Positions 26,844-34,933 of a DNA stretch of 64,000 nt are shown here, piece after piece. The position numbers were made by a program, and so were the translations under genes. The DNA is from Microvirga sp. SRT01. GTDB lineage: Bacteria > Pseudomonadota > Alphaproteobacteria > Sphingomonadales > Sphingomonadaceae. The stretch is taken from positions 248,001 through 312,000 of the forward strand of contig JAGSNX010000002.1 of the NCBI GenBank assembly GCA_018139225.1, read 5' to 3'. The notes under the pieces were generated by a model, which saw nothing but the letters and a program-made list of their open reading frames with translations, had not been told where the DNA came from and ran no database searches. Each line of letters opens with the position of its first letter. Position 1 is the stretch's first letter.

Positions 26844-27482
26844 ATGTTGCCGCCCGTCCTCTCCGCACCCGTCATCCCGCCGATCGCGCCGTGGGTCGAC
26901 TTGGCGGGGCTGGCGGTGTTCGCGGCATCCGGCGCACTGGCGGCGGCGAAGCGGCAGCAGACGTTCGTGACGCTGGCGTTCTTCGCGCTCATCACCGGTG
27001 TCGGCGGCGGCACGATGCGCGACCTGTTGATCGATGCGCCGGTGTTCTGGGTCCACGACGCGCGCGTGGCGGCGCTGTGCCTGTTCGTGGCGGTCGTGAT
27101 CTGGGTGACGCCGCAACGCTGGTGGTCCGACACCGCGCTGGCATGGTTCGATGCGGTCGGGCTGGCGGCCTACGCCGTCTACGGCGCGGCGAAGGCGATC
27201 GGGTACGGGGTGCCCCCGGTGCCGGCCGCGGTTATGGGCGTGCTGACCGCGTGCGTCGGCGGCATCATCCGCGACGTGCTGGCAGGCGAGCCCTCGATCC
27301 TGATGCGGCCGGAACTGTACGTGACCGCCGCGGCGCTGGCGTCCGGCCTGTTCGTGACGCTCGTGCAGTTCGATACGCCGATCACGGCGGCGGCGGTGAT
27401 CGCCGCATCGGCCGGGTTCGCGCTGCGCGCGGCGGCGCTCAGGTGGCGACTGGCGCTGCCGGCGTATGGAGGTGACGCATGA
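26844..27482 (+). CDS. TRIC/YicG-family cation channel (UPF0126)
   Basis: 212 residues with seven membrane segments built as two repeats plus one. Each repeat carries the signature: GVGGGTMRDLL in the first and CVGGIIRDVLAGE in the second. Prokaryotic TRIC proteins are trimeric monovalent-cation (K+) channels of the inner membrane. The stop overlaps the ATG of the next gene by 4 nt. Upstream DNA holds a hairpin (26741-26762) and the DnaA-box-like cluster. Confidence 0.88.
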   Translation: MLPPVLSAPVIPPIAPWVDLAGLAVFAASGALAAAKRQQTFVTLAFFALITGVGGGTMRDLLIDAPVFWVHDARVAALCLFVAVVIWVTPQRWWSDTALAWFDAVGLAAYAVYGAAKAIGYGVPPVPAAVMGVLTACVGGIIRDVLAGEPSILMRPELYVTAAALASGLFVTLVQFDTPITAAAVIAASAGFALRAAALRWRLALPAYGGDA

Positions 27483-28813
27483 CCGACCCCGTGGTGATCG
27501 TCGGTGGCGGGTTCAGCGGCACGCTGCTCGCCATCAACCTGCTGCGCTTCGGTGGACCGGACGCCGTGCTGGTAGAGCGTGCCGGCGACCGGATCGCACG
27601 CGGCGTAGCCTACAGCGCGACCGAGTCGGCCCACCTGCTCAACGTGCGCGCCGCCGGGATGAGCGCGTTTCCCGACGATCCCGGCCATTTCGTAAAGTGG
27701 CTGGAGGCCCGCGATGCGGGGGGTGCGCAGGCCTTCGTGCCGCGGCTCCTGTATGGGGCGTACCTGCGCGAGACGCTGGACTCGGTTCGCGATGCGCGGC
27801 TGAGGCTGATCGAGGGCGATGTCGTGGACCTCGGTGCGGACGGCGTGATGCTGGCGGACGGTCGTCGCATCGCCGCGGAGAGCGTCGTGTTGGCGACGGG
27901 CAACCTGCCGCCGCACACGCCGCCGGGAGTCGATCCGACACTGCTGACGAAGGGCAGTTATATCGACGATCCGTGGCGATCGCGCCCGGGCGAGGGGCTG
28001 GGTGCGGACGACAGCGTCATCCTGCTCGGCACCGGCCTGACCGCGATCGACGTCGCGCTGCAGCTCGACGCGAGCGGCTTTGCCGGCTCCATCGTAGCAA
28101 TGTCGCGACGGGGCCTGCGACCGCGGCGGCACCGCGACGGCTTGCCCCCGCCACAGGGCGAGACGGACCTGCCCGGCGTGCCGCTGTCGGGGATCGTCCG
28201 GCAACTGCGCGAGAAGGCGGCGACGGACGGGTGGCGCGCGGCGGTCGATGCAATGCGTCCCATCACGCAGCGGCTGTGGTCGGCCAGCGACGCCGCCACG
28301 CGCAAGCGCTTCCTGCGCCACGTCCGCCCGTTCTGGGACGTGCATCGCCACCGCCTCGCGCCGGCGGTCGCCGATCGCATCGACGCGCTGGTCGAGAGCG
28401 GCCGACTGCGCTTCGTCGCGGGCAAGGTCGCGAAGGTCGAGGCGGACGGCGAAGGCGTGTGCCTCCACTGGCGTCCGCGCCATGGCGACGCGGTAGGGAC
28501 GCTTCGCGCGGCGCGTATCGTCAACTGCACGGGGCCGCAGGGCGACCTGACGCGGACTGACGACACGCTGCTGCGGACGCTGGCCGGGCGTGGAGCGATC
28601 CGGCCCGATCCGTTGCGGCTGGGCATCGACGTCGATGCGCAATCGCGCGTCGTCGATCGATGCGGGCAGGCGCAGGACGGGCTCTGCTGCATCGGGCCGA
28701 TGACGCGGGGCGGGCTGTGGGAGGTCGTGGCGGTGCCCGACATCCGGCGACAGGCGTGGGATCTGGCGCGGCGGTTGAGCCACGCGCAATGGGTCGGCGG
28801 CGAGGGGCTGTAG
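27479..28813 (+). CDS. FAD/NAD(P)-binding oxidoreductase
   Basis: 444 residues. VIVGGGFSGTLLAINLL near the start is the FAD dinucleotide-binding loop, and ILLGTGLTAIDVALQL near 180 is a second Rossmann loop for NAD(P). VVLATGNLP and RIVNCTGPQGD are the ATG-type motifs that close on flavin. It belongs to the pfam13454 group that also includes HcpN/Lys-monooxygenase-like proteins; substrate unknown. Being coupled to a TRIC channel gene is not informative. Cytosolic. Confidence 0.83.
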   Translation: MTDPVVIVGGGFSGTLLAINLLRFGGPDAVLVERAGDRIARGVAYSATESAHLLNVRAAGMSAFPDDPGHFVKWLEARDAGGAQAFVPRLLYGAYLRETLDSVRDARLRLIEGDVVDLGADGVMLADGRRIAAESVVLATGNLPPHTPPGVDPTLLTKGSYIDDPWRSRPGEGLGADDSVILLGTGLTAIDVALQLDASGFAGSIVAMSRRGLRPRRHRDGLPPPQGETDLPGVPLSGIVRQLREKAATDGWRAAVDAMRPITQRLWSASDAATRKRFLRHVRPFWDVHRHRLAPAVADRIDALVESGRLRFVAGKVAKVEADGEGVCLHWRPRHGDAVGTLRAARIVNCTGPQGDLTRTDDTLLRTLAGRGAIRPDPLRLGIDVDAQSRVVDRCGQAQDGLCCIGPMTRGGLWEVVAVPDIRRQAWDLARRLSHAQWVGGEGL

Positions 28814-28891
28814 CGCGACTCCGTTGCGCAGCCGGTCCGGCCGCCCTATCTCCAGGCCACTACGCCGCATCACGAAAGGGACACCGCGCCG

Positions 28892-29215
28892 ATGACCAGC
28901 TTCGAGGACCGCCAGCGAGCTTTCGAGACGAAGTTCGCGCGCGACGAGGAGATGGCCTTCCGCATCATAGCGCGCCGCAACCGGCTGCTCGGCGTCTGGG
29001 CGGCGGAGCAGATGGACCTCACGCCCGCGGAAACCGACGCCTATTGCAAGGCGGTCGTGCAGGCCGATTTCGAGGAAGCGGGCGACGAGGACGTGATCCG
29101 CAAGCTGATGGGCGACCTGACCGCAGCCGGCGTCGAAACCGACGAGGGCATCGTGCGCCGCGCGCTCGATGACCGTTCGATCGAGGCGCGCCGCCAGTTG
29201 ATGGAGGCGCAGTAA
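28892..29215 (+). CDS. F1-ATPase zeta subunit-like protein (DUF1476)
   Basis: 107 residues, all helical, beginning SFEDRQRAFETKFA, the family hallmark, with RRNRLLGVWAAE and FEEAGDEDV segments after it. In Paracoccus this protein (zeta) plugs into the F1 head and blocks ATP hydrolysis when the proton gradient falls. The family is confined to alphaproteobacteria. GAAAGGGA precedes the ATG. It is followed by bolA and grxD, an order common in the class. Confidence 0.93.
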   Translation: MTSFEDRQRAFETKFARDEEMAFRIIARRNRLLGVWAAEQMDLTPAETDAYCKAVVQADFEEAGDEDVIRKLMGDLTAAGVETDEGIVRRALDDRSIEARRQLMEAQ

Positions 29216-29225
29216 CACCGTGCCG

Positions 29226-29450
29226 ATGGCTGCCGACGATATCGCCGCGCTGATCCGCGCCGCCATCCCCGATGCTGAGGTGGAGATCACCGACCTGGCC
29301 GGGGACGGCGATCATTATGCCGCGCGCGTCGTGGCGAAGAGCTTTGCCGGGATGAGCCGCGTGGCGCAGACCCGCGCCGTCTATGCCGCGCTTGGCGGCC
29401 GGATGGGCGGCGAACTGCATGCGCTGCAACTCACGACGGCGATTGACTGA
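29226..29450 (+). CDS. bolA: BolA-family protein
   Basis: About 74 residues with the class II KH-like fold of BolA: ITDLAGDGDHYAARVV, then SFAGMSRVAQTRAVYAAL, then a HALQLTT end containing the conserved C-terminal His. BolA proteins bind monothiol glutaredoxins and share a [2Fe-2S] cluster; here the partner gene grxD is immediately downstream. A GTG two codons earlier is the alternative start, with GGAGG farther upstream. Confidence 0.92.
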   Translation: MAADDIAALIRAAIPDAEVEITDLAGDGDHYAARVVAKSFAGMSRVAQTRAVYAALGGRMGGELHALQLTTAID

Positions 29451-29468
29451 AGACCGGATGACCCAAGG

Positions 29469-29804
29469 ATGACCGAGATGACCGACGACGCACAGGCCCG
29501 CATCGATGCCGTAGTGAAGAACAACGACGCAGTGCTGTTCATGAAGGGCAGCCCGCTGTTTCCGCAATGCGGCTTTTCCAGCCGCGCGGTGGCGATCCTG
29601 AATCACCTCGGCGCGGAATTCGAAAGCGTCGACGTGTTGCAGGATCAGGGCATCCGTCAGGGCATCAAGGCGTATTCCGACTGGCCGACGATCCCGCAGC
29701 TGTACGTGAAGGGCGAATTCGTCGGCGGCTCGGACATCATGATGGAGATGTACGAGAGCGGCGAGCTGGCCGCCCTGTTCGGCGCGGAGCAGCCCGCGGA
29801 CTGA
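29469..29804 (+). CDS. grxD: monothiol glutaredoxin, Grx4 family
   Basis: 111 residues with the CGFS active site (Cys34), WPTIPQLYV and GGSDIMMEMY glutathione-binding segments. With BolA it forms an Fe-S cluster-bridged complex used in iron sensing and cluster delivery. The ATG at 29469 follows AAGG by a short spacer; a second ATG three codons later is possible. The gene ends the DUF1476-bolA-grxD series. Confidence 0.94.
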   Translation: MTEMTDDAQARIDAVVKNNDAVLFMKGSPLFPQCGFSSRAVAILNHLGAEFESVDVLQDQGIRQGIKAYSDWPTIPQLYVKGEFVGGSDIMMEMYESGELAALFGAEQPAD

Positions 29805-30279
29805 TATTCCGACTGGGAGTGTGCGATGCTCCCGCGAACGACAGCGGCGGGTGAGGATGATCGCCGGTCGCCGATCCACACCGCCGGTGGGTTTCATCGC
29901 ACGTGGCGCTTTTCCCGTGTCCATCTTGTCCAGTGTCGCAGGTTCGCGGTTTGGCGATCACCGCCCGATCGTCTCGCAGCAAAGGCGCTTGTCGTCGTCG
30001 GTCCGGCTGTCCGCGACGTTCGAAGGCCGCTCGGCGAGCTTGGGCCACGCTTTAGCATAGGCGAATAGCCGGGTGCGGGTGGATCGGCGCGAGGCCGTGC
30101 GAGCGTCCGATCCACCCTGCTGAAAGCGCTGACGCTTCGGCTGTATCTATCCTTGCAGCGCGCGTGCCAGTTCCGCGGAATCGCCCGTGACTGCGGGGCG
30201 AAGCGGTTAACGGTCATTGCCGGAGGATCAGAGGTGTAAGGTCTGCCGACGGGGCTGGCCTTCCCCTGCGGCAACCTGA
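29805..30279. other. gene-poor intergenic stretch with a long hairpin
   Basis: About 475 bp in which I find no convincing coding frame; the open frames here lack ribosome sites and known motifs. It contains a perfect 11-bp stem, GGGTGGATCGG at 30077-30087 against 30107-30117, with a 19-nt loop, and no T-run after it, so it is not a simple terminator. No tRNA-like fold was seen. Confidence 0.5.
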
Positions 30280-30318
30280 TTGACTACAGCCGTAATCGAT
30301 GCGATTACAGGCGTAGTC
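30280..30318 (+). promoter_or_regulatory. blaI-type promoter with two overlapping operators
   Basis: A -35-like TTGACT at 30280-30285 and a weak -10-like GATTAC at 30303-30308 are 17 bp apart. Two operators overlap them: TACAGCCGTA (30285-30294) and TACAGGCGTA (30306-30315), each one base from the BlaI/MecI consensus TACAnnTGTA, with centres 21 bp (two helical turns) apart. Extended arms GACTAC/GTAATC and GATTAC/GTAGTC reinforce the dyads. This fits self-repression of the downstream regulator/peptidase pair. Confidence 0.75.
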
Positions 30319-30333
30319 GATGAGGAGTGAGTC

Positions 30334-30702
30334 GTGACCGAACGCATCAGCGATGCCGAGCATGCCGTCATGGAAGTGCTGTGGGAAGAATCGCCCCTGA
30401 CCGCGAGCGACGTCGCCGACCGGGTCGATCCTGCGAAGGGGTGGAGCGGCAATACCGTCAAGACGCTGCTGGGTCGCCTGCTCGCCAAGAACGTCATCGC
30501 GCATGAAGAGGATGGCCGCCGCTACCTCTATCGCCCGGTCGTCGCGCGGGAGGATTACGTGTCCGGAGAATCGCGGCGACTGATGGACCGCTTGTTCGGT
30601 GGTCGCCTGACGCCGCTGGTCGCGCATCTCGCCGATCGCGACCAACTCACCCAGCGCGATATCGCCGATATCGAGGCGATCCTGAAGGAGTTGAAGGCAT
30701 GA
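30334..30702 (+). CDS. blaI: BlaI/MecI/CopY-family repressor
   Basis: 122 residues, GTG start with GAGGAG 6 nt upstream. The N-terminal winged helix (ISDAEHAVMEVLW, then GWSGNTVKTLLGRLLAK) matches BlaI/MecI. The C-terminal helices give dimerisation. In the classic systems the membrane peptidase BlaR1/MecR1, here the next gene, causes cleavage of the repressor when beta-lactam is sensed. Overlapping stop and start (ATGA) shows co-translation. The true inducer here is unknown. Confidence 0.9.
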   Translation: MTERISDAEHAVMEVLWEESPLTASDVADRVDPAKGWSGNTVKTLLGRLLAKNVIAHEEDGRRYLYRPVVAREDYVSGESRRLMDRLFGGRLTPLVAHLADRDQLTQRDIADIEAILKELKA

Positions 30703-32273
30703 ACGGCTTCGACGTCACGGGTTGGGCGGTGGAGGCGCTGATCGCATCGACCCTGTTGATGATCGCGGTGCTGCTGGCGCGCGGTCCCGTCCGACGCGCC
30801 TTTGGGCCGCAGGTGGCGTATGCGCTCTGGGCGCTGCCGGCGCTGCGACTGTTGCTGCCGCCGCTGCCCGCCGACTGGCGCGAGCAGGCGGCGATGCCGA
30901 TCACCCGCGCAAGCGAGGCGGTCACGGTGCTGATCGTGCCGGCGCGTCTCGCGCCGGTGACGCGTGCGCCCGCTGCGGTCGTCGCGGTTGAGCCGTCGCT
31001 GTGGTCCAGCTTGCCCTGGGGGATGATCGTCGCCGCTGCGTGGGTGCTGGGTGCCGCCGCGTTCTTCGCCTTCCACCTCGTCAATCATCGCCGGTTCTGC
31101 GCGCGCGTCCTGTCGGAGGCGAAGCTGGTCGACGAAGTCGGCGGCATCCGCGTGATCGAAAGCGCCGCTGCCAGCGGCCCGCTCGCCTTCGGTACCGGCC
31201 TGGGCAAGAGGGGCCGCCGCTTCGTCGCCTTCCCGCGCGATTTCGCCGATCGCTACGACGCGGACGAGCGCGAACTGGCGCTGGCGCACGAACTGGGTCA
31301 CCACGCCCGCGGCGACCTGTTCGCCAACTGGGCGGCGCTCGGCGTGCTCGCGCTGCACTGGTTCAACCCGGTCGCGTGGCGGGCCTTCCGCGCCTTTCGC
31401 TGCGATCAGGAGCTGGCGAACGACGCCCGCGTCCTCGCCGGCCGCAGCCGAACCGACCGCCACATCTATGCCTGTGCCATCGTCAAGGCGGCACACGGCG
31501 GCGCGGTGTCCGCCGCCTGCCACCTTCACACCATCGCCGATCTGAAAGGGAGACTGAAGATGCTGACCAACTCGCGCGTCTCGCGCACCCGTTTGATGAC
31601 CGGCGCCGCCGCCGTGCTCGGCCTCGTCGCGACCGGCCTCGTCGCGACGGCATCGGGCACCCGCGCCGCCGCCGCCGTGACCGGCACGATCGAGGCCGCG
31701 ACGGGCGTGAGGATCGTCACACCGCCGGCTCCACCCGCGCCTCCCGCTCCTGCCGCCCGCAATGTCAAGCGCGTCGTGATCGTGAAGGATGGGAAGACGC
31801 GGGTGTACGAGGGGGCCGAGGCCGATCGCTACGCCGCTACCCACGCGCTGCCGATCCCGCCAATACCTCCGGTTCCACCCGTGGCGCCGCAAGGTCCCGT
31901 GCCTCCCGTGCCGCCGGTTCCCCCCGTCGCACCCGTCATGCCGGAGGTGAATATCTCCTCCGCCAACTGCGGATCGGGTGAGGCACGGGCGTTCGTCATC
32001 ACACGCCGCCAGAACGGCCGCGATGCGACCGTGATCTGCAACGACCGGATCGCCGCCGCGGCCCGCGCCGGCGCGTTGTCGGACTCCGACCAGCAGGACA
32101 TCCAGCGCAAGGCGATGAATGCCGCCCTCGCCAGCCTTTATGCCACCCGCGCCTCGCTGGCGGTGAACGGCGCGATCCCGGAAGAGGGCCGTCAGGAGGC
32201 CGTCGCCGGCATCGATGACGCGATCGTCGAACTGAAGGGCGAGATCGCCGACATCGGCAAGGACAAGGACTGA
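30699..32273 (+). CDS. M56-family membrane metallopeptidase, BlaR1-like
   Basis: 524 residues. Four membrane segments in the first 300 residues surround the zinc site HELGH (His197-His201). The following DQELANDARVLAG supplies the third ligand. Beyond about 310 the sensor is not the penicillin-binding domain of BlaR1: instead it is Ala-rich, then a Pro-rich low-complexity part (PPAPPAP, then repeated PPVPPVAP) and a small C-terminal domain with Cys (CGSGEARAF..., VICNDRIA). It probably senses something other than beta-lactams. Coupled to blaI by a 4-nt overlap. Confidence 0.85.
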   Translation: MNGFDVTGWAVEALIASTLLMIAVLLARGPVRRAFGPQVAYALWALPALRLLLPPLPADWREQAAMPITRASEAVTVLIVPARLAPVTRAPAAVVAVEPSLWSSLPWGMIVAAAWVLGAAAFFAFHLVNHRRFCARVLSEAKLVDEVGGIRVIESAAASGPLAFGTGLGKRGRRFVAFPRDFADRYDADERELALAHELGHHARGDLFANWAALGVLALHWFNPVAWRAFRAFRCDQELANDARVLAGRSRTDRHIYACAIVKAAHGGAVSAACHLHTIADLKGRLKMLTNSRVSRTRLMTGAAAVLGLVATGLVATASGTRAAAAVTGTIEAATGVRIVTPPAPPAPPAPAARNVKRVVIVKDGKTRVYEGAEADRYAATHALPIPPIPPVPPVAPQGPVPPVPPVPPVAPVMPEVNISSANCGSGEARAFVITRRQNGRDATVICNDRIAAAARAGALSDSDQQDIQRKAMNAALASLYATRASLAVNGAIPEEGRQEAVAGIDDAIVELKGEIADIGKDKD

Positions 32274-32336
32274 CCCTCGTGAGCGGCGGGCGGGTCGGGG
32301 TTGCGCCCCGGTCCGCCAGCCGCCATTTCAGTCGCG

Positions 32337-33191
32337 ATGGCACAACATCCCACCGGCGTCGCAATGCGGCTGGACCCTCTGGTCACCCGCATCCTCGCGC
32401 CCAACGCCTCCGCCTATACCTATACCGGCACGCAATCCTATCTGGTCGGCGACACCGACGTGGCGGTGATCGATCCCGGTCCCGACGATCCCGCCCACCT
32501 CGCCGCGCTGACCGCCGCGATCGATGGCCGAACGGTCACCGCGATCGTCGTCACCCACCACCACCGCGATCATAGTCCCGCCACGCGCCCGCTCGCAGCC
32601 GCGACCGGAGCGCCGATCGTCGGACCCGCACCGGTCTCGGTCAGCGGCGAGGGGGGTGCCGACGCGGCCTTCGATGCCAACTATGCGCCCGATCGCGTAC
32701 TTGCCGACGGAGAGGACGTGGTCGGCAGCGGCTGGACCCTGACCGCGCTGGCGACGCCCGGCCACACGTCCAACCACCTCTGCTTTGCGCTGCCGGAGAG
32801 CGGCGTGCTGTTTTCCGGCGACCATGTCATGGGCTGGGCGACGAGCGTTGTCTCGCCGCCGGACGGCGACATGGGCGCGTATATGAGCAGTCTTGAGCGG
32901 CTGATGGAGCGCGACGACCGCGTCTATTATCCCGGCCACGGCGACATCGTCGAAAACCCGCGGCGTCTGGTGCGCGGTATGCTGGGACATCGCAAGCAGC
33001 GTGAGGGACAGATCCTGCGACTGCTGGGCCATGGCGAGTCGCCACTGGAGACGATGGTCGCGCGCATGTACGCCGGTCTCGACCCGCGGCTGATGCGCGC
33101 CGCCGAACGGTCCGTACTCGCGCACCTGTACGACTTGCGTGGCCGCGGCATGGTCGCGGAGGAGGGCGAGACGTGGCGGATCGCGGCATGA
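32337..33191 (+). CDS. metallo-beta-lactamase-fold hydrolase, LACTB2-like
   Basis: 284 residues from the ATG at 32337. The zinc motif THHHRDH (His74, His76, Asp78, His79) is clear, with PGHTSNH, SGDHVMGW and YPGHGD giving the other ligands. The C-terminal winged-helix-like tail (HRKQREGQIL, then the RSVLAHLYDLRGRG region) is the mark of the LACTB2 group, acting on RNA or thioesters, not beta-lactams. Stop overlaps the DUF4230 ATG by 4 nt. Neighbouring BlaI/M56 genes do not by themselves imply drug resistance. Confidence 0.88.
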   Translation: MAQHPTGVAMRLDPLVTRILAPNASAYTYTGTQSYLVGDTDVAVIDPGPDDPAHLAALTAAIDGRTVTAIVVTHHHRDHSPATRPLAAATGAPIVGPAPVSVSGEGGADAAFDANYAPDRVLADGEDVVGSGWTLTALATPGHTSNHLCFALPESGVLFSGDHVMGWATSVVSPPDGDMGAYMSSLERLMERDDRVYYPGHGDIVENPRRLVRGMLGHRKQREGQILRLLGHGESPLETMVARMYAGLDPRLMRAAERSVLAHLYDLRGRGMVAEEGETWRIAA

Positions 33192-33928
33192 CGCCCGACG
33201 TACCAACGCCGAACCCGCAGCCGCCGGTTCGCAGCGGTGGCGGCATCGGCGCGTTCCTCGTCAAGGCGACCGGTGTCGTCCTGATCCTCGTCCTCGCGGC
33301 GCTGCTGGTGCTGTGGGGCGTGCAGCGATACGTCACCGAGCGTCTGACGCCCGATCCCGTGACCGTCGCCAGCGCCAGTTTGGAAGGATTGCGCGAGCAG
33401 AACCGGCTGTCCGCTTTCGCCGCGCGTTTCGTAGCGGTCACCACCTCCACCCAGTCGCAATACGGCCTGTCGACGAAGAAGACGCTGATCATGCCCGGCA
33501 TGGTCCGGTACGAGGTCGACCTCGGCAAGCTGACGCCGCGCGACGTGGCGTGGGACGCGAAGACATCGACGCTGTCGGTGCGCCTGCCGCCGGTGGAGGT
33601 CGAGGGTCCGCAGATCGACCTGACGCAGATCCGCGAGTACGGCTCGGGCGGGTTGCTGACGACGTTCACGGATGCGGAGTCGCGGCTCGACGAGGCGAAC
33701 CGCCGCGCCGGGCAGATCGAACTGGTGCGTCAGGCGAAAGCCGCGCCGATGATCCGCATCGCGCGCGACGCGACCCGCCGCGCGGTCGAGCGCAGCTTCG
33801 CGATGCCGCTCAACGCTGCCGGCGTGCCCGCCAAGGTGCAGGTACGCTTTGCCGACGAACCCGTCGCCAACGACGAACGCTGGGATGTCTCGCGCTCGCT
33901 GGAAGACGTGCTAGGGAACCGCCGATGA
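33188..33928 (+). CDS. DUF4230 single-pass membrane protein
   Basis: 246 residues from an ATG overlapping the previous stop. A Pro-rich N-terminus, one membrane helix (VVLILVLAALLVLWGV, about 30-46), then a DUF4230 domain (SAFAARFVAVTTSTQSQYGL, LIMPGMVRYEVDL, WDAKTSTLSVRLPP). The family is widespread in bacteria and its role is unknown. The stop overlaps the nadA ATG, so the gene belongs to a coupled series with MBL hydrolase and NadA. Confidence 0.87.
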   Translation: MTPDVPTPNPQPPVRSGGGIGAFLVKATGVVLILVLAALLVLWGVQRYVTERLTPDPVTVASASLEGLREQNRLSAFAARFVAVTTSTQSQYGLSTKKTLIMPGMVRYEVDLGKLTPRDVAWDAKTSTLSVRLPPVEVEGPQIDLTQIREYGSGGLLTTFTDAESRLDEANRRAGQIELVRQAKAAPMIRIARDATRRAVERSFAMPLNAAGVPAKVQVRFADEPVANDERWDVSRSLEDVLGNRR

Positions 33929-34923
33929 CGATCCAGACCTCCTTCACGGGCGTGGACATCCGCGCCGAGATCGACCGCCTCCGCAAGGAGCGCAACGCCG
34001 TGATCTTGGCGCACTACTACCAAAAGCCGGAATTGCAGGACATCGCCGACTTCGTGGGCGACAGCCTCGACCTGTCGAAGAAGGCGCAGGCGACGGATGC
34101 GGACGTGATCGCGTTCTGCGGGGTGCGCTTCATGGCGGAAACCGCGAAGATCCTGAGTCCGCAGAAGATCGTCGTGCTGCCCGACATGGATGCCGGCTGT
34201 TCGCTGGAGGACAGCTGTCCGCCGGACCAGTTCGCCGCGTTCCGTGCCGCGCATCCCGATCACATCGCGCTGACGTACATCAATTGCTCGGCGGAGGTGA
34301 AGGGCCTGTCCGACGTGATCGTCACGTCGTCGTCGGCGGAAGCGATCCTCGCGAAGATTCCGCCCGAACAGAAGATCATCTTCGGCCCCGACCGCAATCT
34401 CGGCGGCTATCTGGCGCGCAAGACCGGGCGCGACCTGCTGCTGTGGCCGGGCGTGTGCATCGTCCACGAGGCGTTTTCGGAAACCGAGTTGTTGAAGCTT
34501 AAGGCGCAGCATCCGGGCGCGCCTGTTGCCGCGCATCCCGAATGCCCGGCAGTGATCCTCGATCATGCGGATTACGTCGGATCGACGCGCGGTATCCTGG
34601 AATATGCGAGCGCGATGCCCGGCGACACGCTGATCGTCGCGACCGAGCCGCACATCATCCATCAGATGGAAAAGGCGATGCCGCACAAGCGGTTCATCGG
34701 TGCGCCGGGGGCGGACGGGAACTGCAACTGCAACATCTGCCCGTACATGGCGCTGAACACGATGGAAAAGCTGTACGTGGCGCTGCGTGATCTGGAACCG
34801 CGGATCGAGATCGAGGAGGGCCTCCGCCTGCGCGCGAAGAAGAGCCTCGATGCGATGCTGGCGATGGCGTCGGGAACGGTCGGGCAGGGCGATCTGGGAC
34901 CGGCGCGGGTGACCGGGGAATGA
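33925..34923 (+). CDS. nadA: quinolinate synthase
   Basis: 332 residues. NadA condenses iminoaspartate with dihydroxyacetone phosphate to give quinolinate, using a [4Fe-4S] cluster; the Cys ligands are in AFCGVRF, GVCIVHE and the C-terminal CNCNICPYMA. HYYQKPELQDIADFVGDS is the opening signature. It is followed, with an oppositely oriented gene between, by nadC; nadB (aspartate oxidase) is not in this window. Start ATG overlaps the DUF4230 stop. Confidence 0.95.
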   Translation: MTIQTSFTGVDIRAEIDRLRKERNAVILAHYYQKPELQDIADFVGDSLDLSKKAQATDADVIAFCGVRFMAETAKILSPQKIVVLPDMDAGCSLEDSCPPDQFAAFRAAHPDHIALTYINCSAEVKGLSDVIVTSSSAEAILAKIPPEQKIIFGPDRNLGGYLARKTGRDLLLWPGVCIVHEAFSETELLKLKAQHPGAPVAAHPECPAVILDHADYVGSTRGILEYASAMPGDTLIVATEPHIIHQMEKAMPHKRFIGAPGADGNCNCNICPYMALNTMEKLYVALRDLEPRIEIEEGLRLRAKKSLDAMLAMASGTVGQGDLGPARVTGE

Positions 34924-34933
34924 GGTCCGTTCC

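Noticed and set aside
27179..29290. 703-codon minus-strand frame across flavoprotein, DUF1476 and bolA genes
   Set aside because: It spans several genes with known families on the other strand and has no recognisable domain.
29826..30068. 80-codon plus-strand frame between grxD and blaI
   Set aside because: Arg/Pro-rich with no ribosome site, no motif and no coding signal; typical chance frame in GC-rich DNA.
32337..33191. True beta-lactamase next to BlaI/M56
   Set aside because: Motifs and the C-terminal tail match the LACTB2 hydrolase group and there is no signal peptide for export.
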